Below are positions 42,501 to 50,007 of a stretch of DNA of 64,000 nucleotides, piece after piece. Position 1 is the stretch's first letter; every line of letters starts with the position of its first letter. The position numbers and the translations under genes were made by a program. This stretch comes from Bog-756 sp035949055 (GTDB taxonomy: Bacteria; Actinomycetota; Acidimicrobiia; Acidimicrobiales; RAAP-2), in NCBI GenBank assembly GCA_035949055.1, contig DASZIO010000034.1, forward strand, positions 40,629 through 104,628. Reading direction: 5' to 3'. The notes under the pieces were generated by a model that was not told where the DNA came from, made no database searches, and saw only the letters and a program-made list of their open reading frames with translations.

Positions 42501-43232
42501 ATGCCCGATCGGAGGATCGACCAGCATGAGGCGGCCGGTGTGAATCCCTACGGCGACGACATCTACACCGAGGCCGAGGGCGACCCTGACACCCTCTCCC
42601 GGTTGGGCCCGCTCGGCGCCCTGGCCGGGGTATGGCGCGGCGACCGCGGGGAGGACGAGCACCCGGGCGCCGACGGGACGGAACGAGACGCCTACGTCGA
42701 GCACATCGAACTGCAGCCCATCGACCGTCAGACCAACGGCCCCCAGCTGTTCTACGGGCTCCGGTACCACACCCACATCGTGAAGCCCGGCGAAGCGGAG
42801 ACCTTCCACGACCAGGTCGGTTACTGGCTGTGGGAACCGGCCACCGGGACCGTCACCCTCACCCTCGGCATCCCACGGGGACAGGTGCTGCTGGCCGCCG
42901 GCGGGGCCGAGCCCGACGCCACCCAGTTCAGTGTCGAGGCGGCGCTGGGGAGCGAGGTCTACGGCGTCCTGTCCAACCCCTTCCTCGACGAGGCCTTCCG
43001 GACGCTCAGCTACCGCATGGACGTCCAGGTGCATGCCGACGGATCGTGGTCCTACGAACAGGTGGGGGTGTTGGCCATCCCCGGTCGCGACCAGCCCTTC
43101 GATCACGTCGATCGCAATACACTCACTCGGCTGGCACCACCGACGCCGAACCCGATGGCCCGGACCAGGACGGCCGCGAGGGGCGACCTGGGGATCGGAA
43201 ACCTACGAGTCGAAAGCGGGGCCCACCCATGA
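42501..43232 (+). CDS. nitrobindin/FABP-like heme-binding beta-barrel protein with encapsulin cargo-loading peptide
   Basis: A 243-residue protein. The core (about residues 35-215) is a heme-binding beta-barrel of the FABP/nitrobindin type: LGALAGVWRGDRGED, QLFYGLRYHTH, FHDQVGYWLWEPATGTVTLTLGIPRGQ and a C-terminal FDHVDRNTLTRL whose His is a candidate heme ligand. A Pro/Arg linker leads to GDLGIGNLR at residues 228-236, which matches the LGIGSL-type targeting peptide of actinobacterial encapsulin cargos. The stop overlaps the encapsulin ATG by 4 bp. The protein is therefore most likely loaded into the shell. GTG 42540 is an alternative start. Confidence 0.82.
   Translation: MPDRRIDQHEAAGVNPYGDDIYTEAEGDPDTLSRLGPLGALAGVWRGDRGEDEHPGADGTERDAYVEHIELQPIDRQTNGPQLFYGLRYHTHIVKPGEAETFHDQVGYWLWEPATGTVTLTLGIPRGQVLLAAGGAEPDATQFSVEAALGSEVYGVLSNPFLDEAFRTLSYRMDVQVHADGSWSYEQVGVLAIPGRDQPFDHVDRNTLTRLAPPTPNPMARTRTAARGDLGIGNLRVESGAHP
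43182..43208 (+). other. encapsulin cargo-loading peptide coding segment
   Basis: These codons specify GDLGIGNLR, close to the end of the heme-barrel protein and after a flexible Pro/Ala/Arg-rich linker. Known family 1 cargos (DyP peroxidase, ferritin-like proteins) carry a similar LGIGSLK/R motif that docks on the inner shell wall. Only Asn replaces Ser at one position. Confidence 0.8.
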
Positions 43233-44035
43233 ACCACCTGATGCGAGAGCTGGCACCGGTCACCGACGAGGCCTGGGCATTCGTCGAGGAGGAGGCCACC
43301 CGCTCGATCAAGCACGTGCTGGCCGGCCGGCGCACCATCGATTTCTCCGGTCCGCACGGATGGAGCCGGGGCGCAGTCGACATCGGCCGGATCGAGCCGC
43401 TCGACCCGGGAGCGCTCGGGAGGGTCGAGGTGGCACAGCGCTCAGTCCTACCCCTCATCGAGATACGCAGCCCGTTCACGCTCTCCCGTTCGGAGCTGTT
43501 CACCGCGGACCGCGGCGCGACCGACCTCGACCTCACCGCCGTGGTGACGGCCGCCCGAACGGCGGCACTGGCCGAGGACCACGTCGTCTTCCACGGTTAC
43601 GGACCGGGAGGGATCGTCGGCATCGTGGCCGCCAGCCCCCATGATCCCGTTCCCATCAGCGACGACTACAGCGGCTATCCCGAGCACGTGGCCACCGCGG
43701 TGGGTGCACTCCGGGCGGCTGGCATCGCCGGGCCGTTCGCCATCGCACTTGGGGCACGCTGCTTCACGGGTGTGACCGAGACCACCGAGCACGGCGGCTA
43801 CCCCGTTTTCGAGCACCTCCGCCAGATCCTCGGCGGGCCGGTGGTGTGGGCACCGGCGGTCGACGGCGCCGTGGTACTGAGCCAGCGCGGCGGGGACTTC
43901 GAGCTGACCGTGGGCGAGGACTTCTCGGTCGGCTACCGGTCCCACGACGGTGACTCGCTCGAGCTCTACATCGAAGAGAGCGTGGCCTTCCGCATCAACA
44001 CGCCCGATGCCGCCGTTCATCTCGCCTACTTCTGA
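43229..44035 (+). CDS. family 1 encapsulin nanocompartment shell protein
   Basis: A 268-residue HK97-fold shell protein. The start MNHLMRELAPVTDEAWAFVEEEA, the run AGRRTIDFSGPHGWSRGAVDIGR, EDHVVFHGYGPGGIVGI, HGGYPVFEHLRQIL, VVWAPAVDGAVVLSQRGGDFELTVGEDFSVGY and YIEESVAFRI are all diagnostic of linocin M18-type encapsulins. Length equals that of T=1 shells of 60 subunits, so a particle of roughly that class is expected (inference). The ATG lies inside the end of the heme-barrel cargo gene (ATGA), giving coupled translation of cargo and shell. Confidence 0.93.
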   Translation: MNHLMRELAPVTDEAWAFVEEEATRSIKHVLAGRRTIDFSGPHGWSRGAVDIGRIEPLDPGALGRVEVAQRSVLPLIEIRSPFTLSRSELFTADRGATDLDLTAVVTAARTAALAEDHVVFHGYGPGGIVGIVAASPHDPVPISDDYSGYPEHVATAVGALRAAGIAGPFAIALGARCFTGVTETTEHGGYPVFEHLRQILGGPVVWAPAVDGAVVLSQRGGDFELTVGEDFSVGYRSHDGDSLELYIEESVAFRINTPDAAVHLAYF

Positions 44036-44080
44036 ACGGGACCCTGTGCACCGGCGCCTGCGGCGCCCGGGGTTGCCAGG

Positions 44081-44851
44081 TTGTCTCCGTTGAAGACGTT
44101 CGGTGACGTGTCCGCCGTGCTCACCGATCAGCGCGTCGCTGAGGTCGAGGTCCACCGGCCACCCTCCAACTTCTTCGACGCACCGTTGCTTGGAAATGTC
44201 GTCGAGGCCATCGCCTGGGCCCACACCGGAGGGGGTCGGGCCGTCGTCCTGTGCTCTGAGGGCCGGAACTTCTGTGCCGGCTTCGACTTCGGATCGTCGG
44301 ACGGACCCGATCCCGAGTACCTGCATTCCCTCTACGACCACGCCGTGGCCCTGGTGGCCGGCCCGATCCCGGTGGTCTCGGCTGTGCAGGGAGCCGCGGT
44401 GGGTGGCGGTCTCGGCCTGGCCCTGGCCGGGGACTTCCGCATCGCCTCGGCGGACAGCCGGTTCTCCGCCAACTTCGCCCGCCTCGGGCTCCACCACGGC
44501 TTCGGCATCTCGGTCACCCTCACCCGGGCCGTCGGCGCCCAGCGTGCGCTCGAGCTGCTCCTCACCGGGCGCCGGATCGACGGGGTCGAGGCGTTTCGTA
44601 TCGGCCTCTGCGATGGGTTGGACGAGGATCCCCGGGCCGGAGCGCACGCGCTGGCCGGTGAGATCGCGGCATCGGCGCCGCTGGCCGTGCAGGCGATCAG
44701 GCGTACGCAGCGGGCCGGGCTGGCCGAGGCGTTCGCCGAGGCGATCGCCCACGAACGGGCCGAGCAGCTCGCCTTGATGCGGACCGACGACTTCCGCGAG
44801 GGGATCGACGCATCACGCCATCGGCGTCGACCGGAATTCTCGGGACGCTGA
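44081..44851 (+). CDS. enoyl-CoA hydratase/isomerase family protein
   Basis: A 256-residue crotonase-fold protein. It has the oxyanion-hole segments GRNFCAGFDF and AAVGGGLGLALAGDFRIAS and a C-terminal helix region. The usual hydratase Glu positions read ANFARLGLHHGFG, where the first catalytic Glu is not obvious, so another crotonase reaction is possible. The TTG at 44081 or at 44090, or GTG 44108, could be the start; none has a strong ribosome binding site. It lies 45 bp after the encapsulin gene on the same strand. Confidence 0.78.
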   Translation: MSPLKTFGDVSAVLTDQRVAEVEVHRPPSNFFDAPLLGNVVEAIAWAHTGGGRAVVLCSEGRNFCAGFDFGSSDGPDPEYLHSLYDHAVALVAGPIPVVSAVQGAAVGGGLGLALAGDFRIASADSRFSANFARLGLHHGFGISVTLTRAVGAQRALELLLTGRRIDGVEAFRIGLCDGLDEDPRAGAHALAGEIAASAPLAVQAIRRTQRAGLAEAFAEAIAHERAEQLALMRTDDFREGIDASRHRRRPEFSGR

Positions 44852-44865
44852 CCGGCGGGAGCGCT

Positions 44866-45495
44866 CTATGCTTCTCCCACCAAGTCGGCGGCGAGCTCCG
44901 CCCGGGTGGTGTCAGCCAGGAGCACGCCGGGCCGGCCGTCGGGATAGCCGGGATGGTCGACCACCAGCCGCACCGGACCGGTGGTGAACGCCTCGACCTG
45001 CTGGTCGTCGAGGACGAACCGCACGTAGTGGACGGCCGAAGTGGTGGCCTCCCGGGTCAGGTTGGCCTGGTGCTCCTGTTCGGGCACCGACGGGATCACA
45101 TACCGGGCCCCGCCGCCGGCGACCTCCCCGACCCGGAGCTGGCACGCCCGCTCGATGCCGACCAGCCGGGGTAGCCAGTGCCGCAGCTCCCGCTCGTCGG
45201 TGAGCTCGACGAACAGGGTGGCCGACAACTCCCCCCGGGCCGGGAGGAGCCGGTTGTAGACGTCCAGCTCATGCTGGATCTGGGCGTCCGTCGACATCCG
45301 CTCGGCGCGCGCCATCTCCTGGATCTGGAACCGCATGGTCATCCGGTTCTCGAAGGTGAGGGTGATCACCGGACCCACGCTGACCCGGCGCCGCTTCTTG
45401 ACCGCGATGACATGTGCCCGGAACGCGTCCCGTTCACGCTCGTAGGCGCGCTGGTCGAGGATGTCGTCGAGCGTCAGGACGTGGGCTGCGCTCAC
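44866..45495 (-). CDS. DUF3501 family protein
   Basis: A 209-residue protein starting LTLDDILDQRAYERERDAFRAHVIAVKKRRRVSVGPVITLTFENRMTMRFQIQEMARAER, the DUF3501 signature. Function is unknown, but DUF3501 genes are repeatedly found with rubrerythrin and Fe-S oxidoreductase genes in aerobes, and a rubrerythrin gene lies 84 bp upstream on the same strand here. A role in peroxide or iron-redox metabolism is inferred from that link. The Fe-S partner is not in this window. Confidence 0.75.
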   Translation of the reverse strand: MSAAHVLTLDDILDQRAYERERDAFRAHVIAVKKRRRVSVGPVITLTFENRMTMRFQIQEMARAERMSTDAQIQHELDVYNRLLPARGELSATLFVELTDERELRHWLPRLVGIERACQLRVGEVAGGGARYVIPSVPEQEHQANLTREATTSAVHYVRFVLDDQQVEAFTTGPVRLVVDHPGYPDGRPGVLLADTTRAELAADLVGEA

Positions 45496-45579
45496 GGCAG
45501 GGGTCCGCTACGGATCGATCGGCCCCGGGGCGACCCGGCACCGGTCACGGAGGTCGTCTGGTGCATCTCGTGGCTGCCC

Positions 45580-45999
45580 TCAGGTGACCGAGGCGAGCCC
45601 CTCGGTGAACCGGCCGGCGTGGCTCTTCTCCGCCCGAGCCAGTGTCTCGAGCCACTCGGCGATCTCGTCGAACCCCTCTTCGCGAGCCGTGCGGGCAAAG
45701 CCCGGGTACATCTCCGTGTACTCGTAGGTCTCACCCTCGATGGCGGACTTGAGATTTGCCTCCGTGGGTCCGACAGGCACGCCGGTCACCGGGTCACCGA
45801 CCTCGCGGAGGAAGTCGAAGTGGCCGAACGCGTGCCCGGTCTCCCCTTCGGCGACCGAGCGGAACAGGGCGGCCACGTCGGGGTAGCCCTCCACGTCGGC
45901 CTTCTGGGCGAAGTAGAGGTAACGGCGATTGGCCTGGCTCTCGCCGGCAAAAGCCTCTTTGAGGTTGCCCTCGGTCTTGCTGTTCTTCAGTGCTGGCAC
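45580..45999 (-). CDS. rubrerythrin family ferritin-like protein
   Basis: A 139-residue four-helix diiron protein. The first helix has KEAFAGESQANRRYLYFAQKAD, the second VAEGETGHAFGHFDFL, the third SAIEGETYEYTEMYPGFA and the fourth ARAEKSHAGRF; the Glu and ExxH residues supply a diiron site. The rubredoxin domain of classical rubrerythrins is absent, so electrons must come from a separate donor. Probable peroxide reductase or iron-handling protein. It lies 114 bp downstream of the fur/perR gene on the same strand. No encapsulin targeting tail is present. Confidence 0.87.
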   Translation of the reverse strand: MPALKNSKTEGNLKEAFAGESQANRRYLYFAQKADVEGYPDVAALFRSVAEGETGHAFGHFDFLREVGDPVTGVPVGPTEANLKSAIEGETYEYTEMYPGFARTAREEGFDEIAEWLETLARAEKSHAGRFTEGLASVT

Positions 46000-46113
46000 G
46001 GTGTTCCTTTCATGGCTGTGGCTAGTTGCTGACTGGTGTCGACATCCGACGGCGCGTCGGGTGGCAACGTCGCGAGTTGGATGCGGCCCCCGACCGGCCG
46101 GTGGCTGCGCCGG

Positions 46114-46569
46114 TCACGAACCGACCTTGGCCCGCGCCCGGCGTGGCTGCGGCGCCCGGCAGTCGGGGCAGAGTCCGCGGAAGACGATTTCGGCCGACCC
46201 CACTTCGAATCCGAGAGCGGCGCTGTCGGGAATGGTCAATTCGGGGAAGGGGGCCACCAGGTCGCGGACGCTACCGCATTGCCGGCAGACCAGGTGGTGG
46301 TGGGGATCGTTCACATTGGGGTCGAACCGGGTCATGCCGGTGCCGAGGTCGAGCGAGGCGATCTCCGCCAGTTCGGCGAGGTCGTGCAGCGTCTGGTAGA
46401 CGGTCTTCAAGGAGATGGTCTCCATCTCCCGGCTGGCCGCGGCGTGCACCGCCTCGGCGGACGGGTGGGTCACATCGCCCTGCAGGACGCGAAAGATGCA
46501 CTGCCGTTGAGCGGTCACCTTGCGCCCGTTCGATCGGAACAACTCGGTCAATTCGTCGGGTGTCTTCAT
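46114..46569 (-). CDS. Fur family transcriptional regulator (PerR-like)
   Basis: A 151-residue Fur-family repressor. The winged helix covers residues 10-85 (RKVTAQRQCIFRVLQ, SLKTVYQTLHDLAELAEI) and the metal domain has HHHLVCRQCG plus a second CPDC pair, giving the structural zinc site. The rubrerythrin/DUF3501 neighbours and an oxidative-stress setting favour PerR over Fur, but this is inference. Two palindromic boxes of Fur/PerR type lie directly over its own promoter, indicating autoregulation. The start has CGGAG before the ATG. Confidence 0.88.
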   Translation of the reverse strand: MKTPDELTELFRSNGRKVTAQRQCIFRVLQGDVTHPSAEAVHAAASREMETISLKTVYQTLHDLAELAEIASLDLGTGMTRFDPNVNDPHHHLVCRQCGSVRDLVAPFPELTIPDSAALGFEVGSAEIVFRGLCPDCRAPQPRRARAKVGS

Positions 46570-46578
46570 CTCCGGTTG

Positions 46579-46608
46579 AGTGTATCACCAATCATTGTTT
46601 TTCAACAA
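46579..46608 (-). promoter_or_regulatory. fur/perR promoter
   Basis: On the minus strand TTGTTG (46603-46608) and TACACT (46579-46584) are separated by 18 bp, a good sigma-70-type promoter. Transcription would start a few bases before the regulator ATG. Both Fur-type boxes overlap this promoter. Confidence 0.55.
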
Positions 46609-46618
46609 TCATTGTTGA
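46587..46618. promoter_or_regulatory. two Fur/PerR-type operator boxes
   Basis: TCAACAATCATTGTTGA (46602-46618) is a perfect 8-1-8 inverted repeat, and a second, weaker one centred on 46593 contains CAATCATTG. Centres are 17 bp apart. This AT-rich block stands out sharply from the GC-rich surroundings. The 7-1-7 geometry and the position over the promoter of a Fur-family gene make it the likely autoregulatory site, and it could also act on glpD to the right. Confidence 0.65.
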
Positions 46619-46711
46619 CAAGCGAGGGAGCCGGTGTCCGCCGCTCCCTCCCACGGCCCGCCGGTCGGCGACGGAGGAAGGGCCGCCGATGGCGTGTGGC
46701 AGTCTTTGCCC

Positions 46712-48484
46712 ATGGAGACCCGAGCCGGCGCGACCGACCCGGAGACGGGCGGGTTCCACCGGAGTCGGAGCCTCGAGCGCCTCGCCGCCGATCAGTTCGA
46801 CCTGCTGGTGATCGGCGGGGGGATCACCGGGGCCGGCGTGGCCCTCGACGCCGCCAGCCGGGGCCTGCGAACGGCCCTGGTCGAACGCGACGACTTCGCC
46901 TCGGGCACCTCATCGAAGTCGTCCAAGATGATCCACGGCGGTCTCCGCTACCTACAGCAGCACGAGTACCGGCTGGTCTACGAGAACCTGGCCGAGCGCC
47001 AACGCCTCCTCGACAATGCGCCCCACCTGGTCTCGCCGCTCCCCTTCATCATCCCGCTCTTCGGTCGGGAAGGGGTGGTCAACCGCAGCGTGGCGCGGGT
47101 CTACCGGTCCGCCTTGTGGCTCTATGACCTGACCGGGGGGATGCGCATCGGTCGCCGTCACGAGCGGGTGTCCCGGGAGCAGGCCCTCGCCCATATGCCT
47201 ACCCTCCGGGCCGACCAGCTGGCGGCCGGCTTCCTCTACTGGGACGCCCGGGCTGACGACGCCCGGCTCACGCTGGCGGTCCTCCGGACGGCCGCCCTCG
47301 ACCACCATGCCGTGGTAGCCAACCACGTGGCCGTGACCGCCCTCACCACCGGGCCCGGCGGGAGGGTGGACGGCGCAGTGGTGCAACCGGTCGGAGAGGT
47401 GCCGTTCGCCGTCCACGCGTCGGTGGTGGTCAACGCCACCGGCGTGTGGTCGGACGAGGTCCGCGCCTTGGCCGAAGGCCGCAATCCGCACTCGATCCGA
47501 CCGGCCAAGGGCATCCACATTACCGTGCCGAACCAGGCCTTCCCCTGCGACATCGCCGCCGTCATCCCGGTCAAGGAGGACCGCCGTTCGATCTTCGTGG
47601 TGTCGTGGGGAGACCAGGTCTACCTCGGAACCACCGACACCCAGTGGGACGGGAGCCTGGAGGATCCGGCCTGCCTGCCGGCGGACGTCGACTACCTGCT
47701 CGCTGCAGCCAACGCCGTGACCACCCGGCCCATCACCCGGGAGGACATCACCGGCCTGTGGGCCGGGCTGCGCCCGCTGCTCGCGCCGGTCGCGGGGAAG
47801 CAGGCCCCGAGCGCGCGTACCGCCGATCTGTCCCGTCGCCACACGGTCGACACCTCCACCCCCGGCCTGGTCACCATCACCGGCGGGAAGCTCACCACCT
47901 ACCGGAAGATGGCCCAGGACGCGGTGGACGCCGCCCTCAAGGTCATCGGGTGGCCGGCGGTTCCCTGCGCCACGAAGTCCCTCCGGCTCCGCGGGGCCGG
48001 CCGGGCCGAGCACGCCACCGCCCGGGCCGGCGGGACGGTCGACGACGGCCGTGCCCCGCCCACCGACCTGGCCGCTGTGGTCGCCACCCACCTGGCCGGG
48101 CGCTACGGGGCCGAGACCCCTGCGGTGCTGGCGGTGGCCGACGGACGGCCCGACCTGCTCGAGCCACTCGTCCCCGGCCTCCACTACCTTGCCGCCGAGG
48201 CCGTCTACGCAGTGCAGGAGGAGATGGCGCGCTCGCTCGCCGACGTACTCGACCGGCGCACGCGGGCGTCGCTCCGGGATGCCCGCGCCACCGCCGCCGC
48301 CGCTGCGCGGGTGGCCGGCCTCATCGGCCCCGAGCTCGGGTGGGATCCCGCTCGCATCGGGGCGGAGGCGGAGGCCTACGCCCGCGGGGTCCGCGCCACC
48401 CTGGCCCGGGCCGGGCTCAACCCCGACGCCGGGCCTGCCTCCGGTGCCGCGCTGGCCACCGAACCCTCGACGGACAGCCGGTGA
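46712..48484 (+). CDS. glpD: glycerol-3-phosphate dehydrogenase GlpD
   Basis: A 590-residue FAD-dependent enzyme oxidising glycerol-3-phosphate to DHAP at the membrane. The dinucleotide motif VIGGGITGAGVALDAASRGL is near the N-terminus, SSKMIHGGLRYLQQHEYRLVYE and GKLTTYRKMAQDAV are family signatures, and a C-terminal helical domain completes the length. A GTG at 46634 with GAGGGAG upstream is an alternative start that adds 26 residues. First gene of a three-gene operon; its stop overlaps the next GTG by 4 bp. Confidence 0.93.
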   Translation: METRAGATDPETGGFHRSRSLERLAADQFDLLVIGGGITGAGVALDAASRGLRTALVERDDFASGTSSKSSKMIHGGLRYLQQHEYRLVYENLAERQRLLDNAPHLVSPLPFIIPLFGREGVVNRSVARVYRSALWLYDLTGGMRIGRRHERVSREQALAHMPTLRADQLAAGFLYWDARADDARLTLAVLRTAALDHHAVVANHVAVTALTTGPGGRVDGAVVQPVGEVPFAVHASVVVNATGVWSDEVRALAEGRNPHSIRPAKGIHITVPNQAFPCDIAAVIPVKEDRRSIFVVSWGDQVYLGTTDTQWDGSLEDPACLPADVDYLLAAANAVTTRPITREDITGLWAGLRPLLAPVAGKQAPSARTADLSRRHTVDTSTPGLVTITGGKLTTYRKMAQDAVDAALKVIGWPAVPCATKSLRLRGAGRAEHATARAGGTVDDGRAPPTDLAAVVATHLAGRYGAETPAVLAVADGRPDLLEPLVPGLHYLAAEAVYAVQEEMARSLADVLDRRTRASLRDARATAAAAARVAGLIGPELGWDPARIGAEAEAYARGVRATLARAGLNPDAGPASGAALATEPSTDSR

Positions 48485-50007
48485 CCACACCGACGCCGGT
48501 GACCTCGATCGGCGCACCACCGGCCGCCATCGCCGATCATCTGCGGGGCCACCGGGTGGCGGTCAGCCCGGAGCTGCGCCGGTCGCTCGCGGACGTCTGT
48601 GCCGAGGTCAGCGAGGCGGACACCGACCGCGCCGAGGCCGGCCGCGACTGGTGGCCGCTGGCCATCGGCTGGGCCGTGGACGGGGAGGTCCCGGCCCGAC
48701 CGGGAGTGGTAGCCCGGCCGGCCGACACCGCCCAGGTGGCGGCGGTCCTCGACCTGTGCCACCGGTCCCGGGTGCCGGTCACCGCGGCCGGCGGGAGGAG
48801 CGGAGTCTGCGGCGCGTCGGTGCCCCTCTTCGGCGGGGTGGCGCTCGACCTCTGCGGCCTGGCCGGTGTGGCCGCCGTCGACCCCGAGTCGTTGACCGCC
48901 GACATCCGGGCCGGGACCTTCGGCCCCGACGTCGAGGCCTCCCTCCGGGAGGCGAACGACCTCACCCTGGGCCACTGGCCCCAGTCGATGGATCTGTCGA
49001 CGGTGGGCGGCTGGCTGGCCTGCCGCGGTGCCGGCCAGTACTCCAACCGCTACGGGAAGATCGAGGACATGGTCATCGGCCTCGAGGTCGTGCTGGCCGA
49101 CGGAAGGGTGGTCAGGACCGGGGGGCGGGGGCCACGCTCGGCCACCGGGCCCGATCTGACCCAGCTGTTCGTGGGTAGCGAAGGCACGCTCGGGGTCATC
49201 ACCGAAGGTCGGTTCCGGGTCCACCCGGTGCCAGGGGGCGAGGGCCGCCGGGCGTTCGGCTTCGCGTCGTTCGCGTCCGGGTTGGACGCCTGCCGTCGGA
49301 TCCTCCGCCGCGGCGCGACACCGGCGGTGCTCCGCCTCTACGACGAGACCGAGTCGGGCCGGTCGTTCGACCGCCCCGACACCTGCATCCTCATCGTCCT
49401 AGACGAGGCCGATCCCGGACTGGTCGGTGCCACCCTGGCCATCGTCGACGCCGAGTGCGGGGGTGCCGATGCGCTCGACGTCGGGCTGGTCGGTCGATGG
49501 CTCGAGCACCGGAACGACGTGTCCGCTCTGGCCCCGCTGTGGCGATCCGGGATCGTGGTCGACACGGTCGAAGTGTCGGCCCGATGGGCGGCACTGCCAC
49601 ACCTCTACCAGTCGGTCCTCGACACCGTCGGCGGAATGGAGGGCACCCTGATGGTCTCCTCCCACCAGTCACATGCCTACACCGACGGCGCCTGCCTCTA
49701 CTTCACCTTCGCCGGGCGCGCCCCGTCCACCGGGGACGGGACCGCCGACCCGGGTCCCGACCGCCGGTGGGCCGAGGACTACTACCGCGAGGCGTGGGAC
49801 GCGGTCACCGGGGTCACCCGGGCAACCGGCGGAGCCATCAGCCATCATCACGGCATCGGCCTCAACCGGGCGCGGTTCCTCCCGGGCGCTCTCGGACCCG
49901 CCTTCGGGGTACTGGCCGCGGTCAAGCAGGCGCTCGACCCTCACGGCATCCTCAACCCCGGCAAGCTGGGCCTGCCGAGCTCCTTCGGCGAGGTTCCCTG
50001 GCCGTGA
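48481..50007 (+). CDS. FAD-linked oxidase, alkyl-DHAP synthase (AGPS)-like
   Basis: A 508-residue flavoprotein of the PCMH/FAD-oxidase C-terminal family. The FAD-site segments VTAAGGRSGVCGA and PQSMDLSTVGGWLACRGAGQYSNRYGKIEDMV, and the His cluster SHHHGIGLNRARF near the end, resemble alkyldihydroxyacetonephosphate synthase, which swaps an acyl for an alkyl chain in ether lipid synthesis. A D-lactate/glycolate-oxidase-like reaction is the alternative. Its place between glpD and a glycerol-kinase-like gene, with GTGA overlaps on both sides, suits a DHAP- or G3P-related substrate. Confidence 0.82.
   Translation: MTTPTPVTSIGAPPAAIADHLRGHRVAVSPELRRSLADVCAEVSEADTDRAEAGRDWWPLAIGWAVDGEVPARPGVVARPADTAQVAAVLDLCHRSRVPVTAAGGRSGVCGASVPLFGGVALDLCGLAGVAAVDPESLTADIRAGTFGPDVEASLREANDLTLGHWPQSMDLSTVGGWLACRGAGQYSNRYGKIEDMVIGLEVVLADGRVVRTGGRGPRSATGPDLTQLFVGSEGTLGVITEGRFRVHPVPGGEGRRAFGFASFASGLDACRRILRRGATPAVLRLYDETESGRSFDRPDTCILIVLDEADPGLVGATLAIVDAECGGADALDVGLVGRWLEHRNDVSALAPLWRSGIVVDTVEVSARWAALPHLYQSVLDTVGGMEGTLMVSSHQSHAYTDGACLYFTFAGRAPSTGDGTADPGPDRRWAEDYYREAWDAVTGVTRATGGAISHHHGIGLNRARFLPGALGPAFGVLAAVKQALDPHGILNPGKLGLPSSFGEVPWP

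Noticed and set aside
45580..45999. Rubrerythrin as a second encapsulin cargo
   Set aside because: Ferritin-like proteins are frequent cargos, but the C-terminus here (GRFTEGLASVT) has no LGIGSL-type targeting peptide and the gene is on the other strand.
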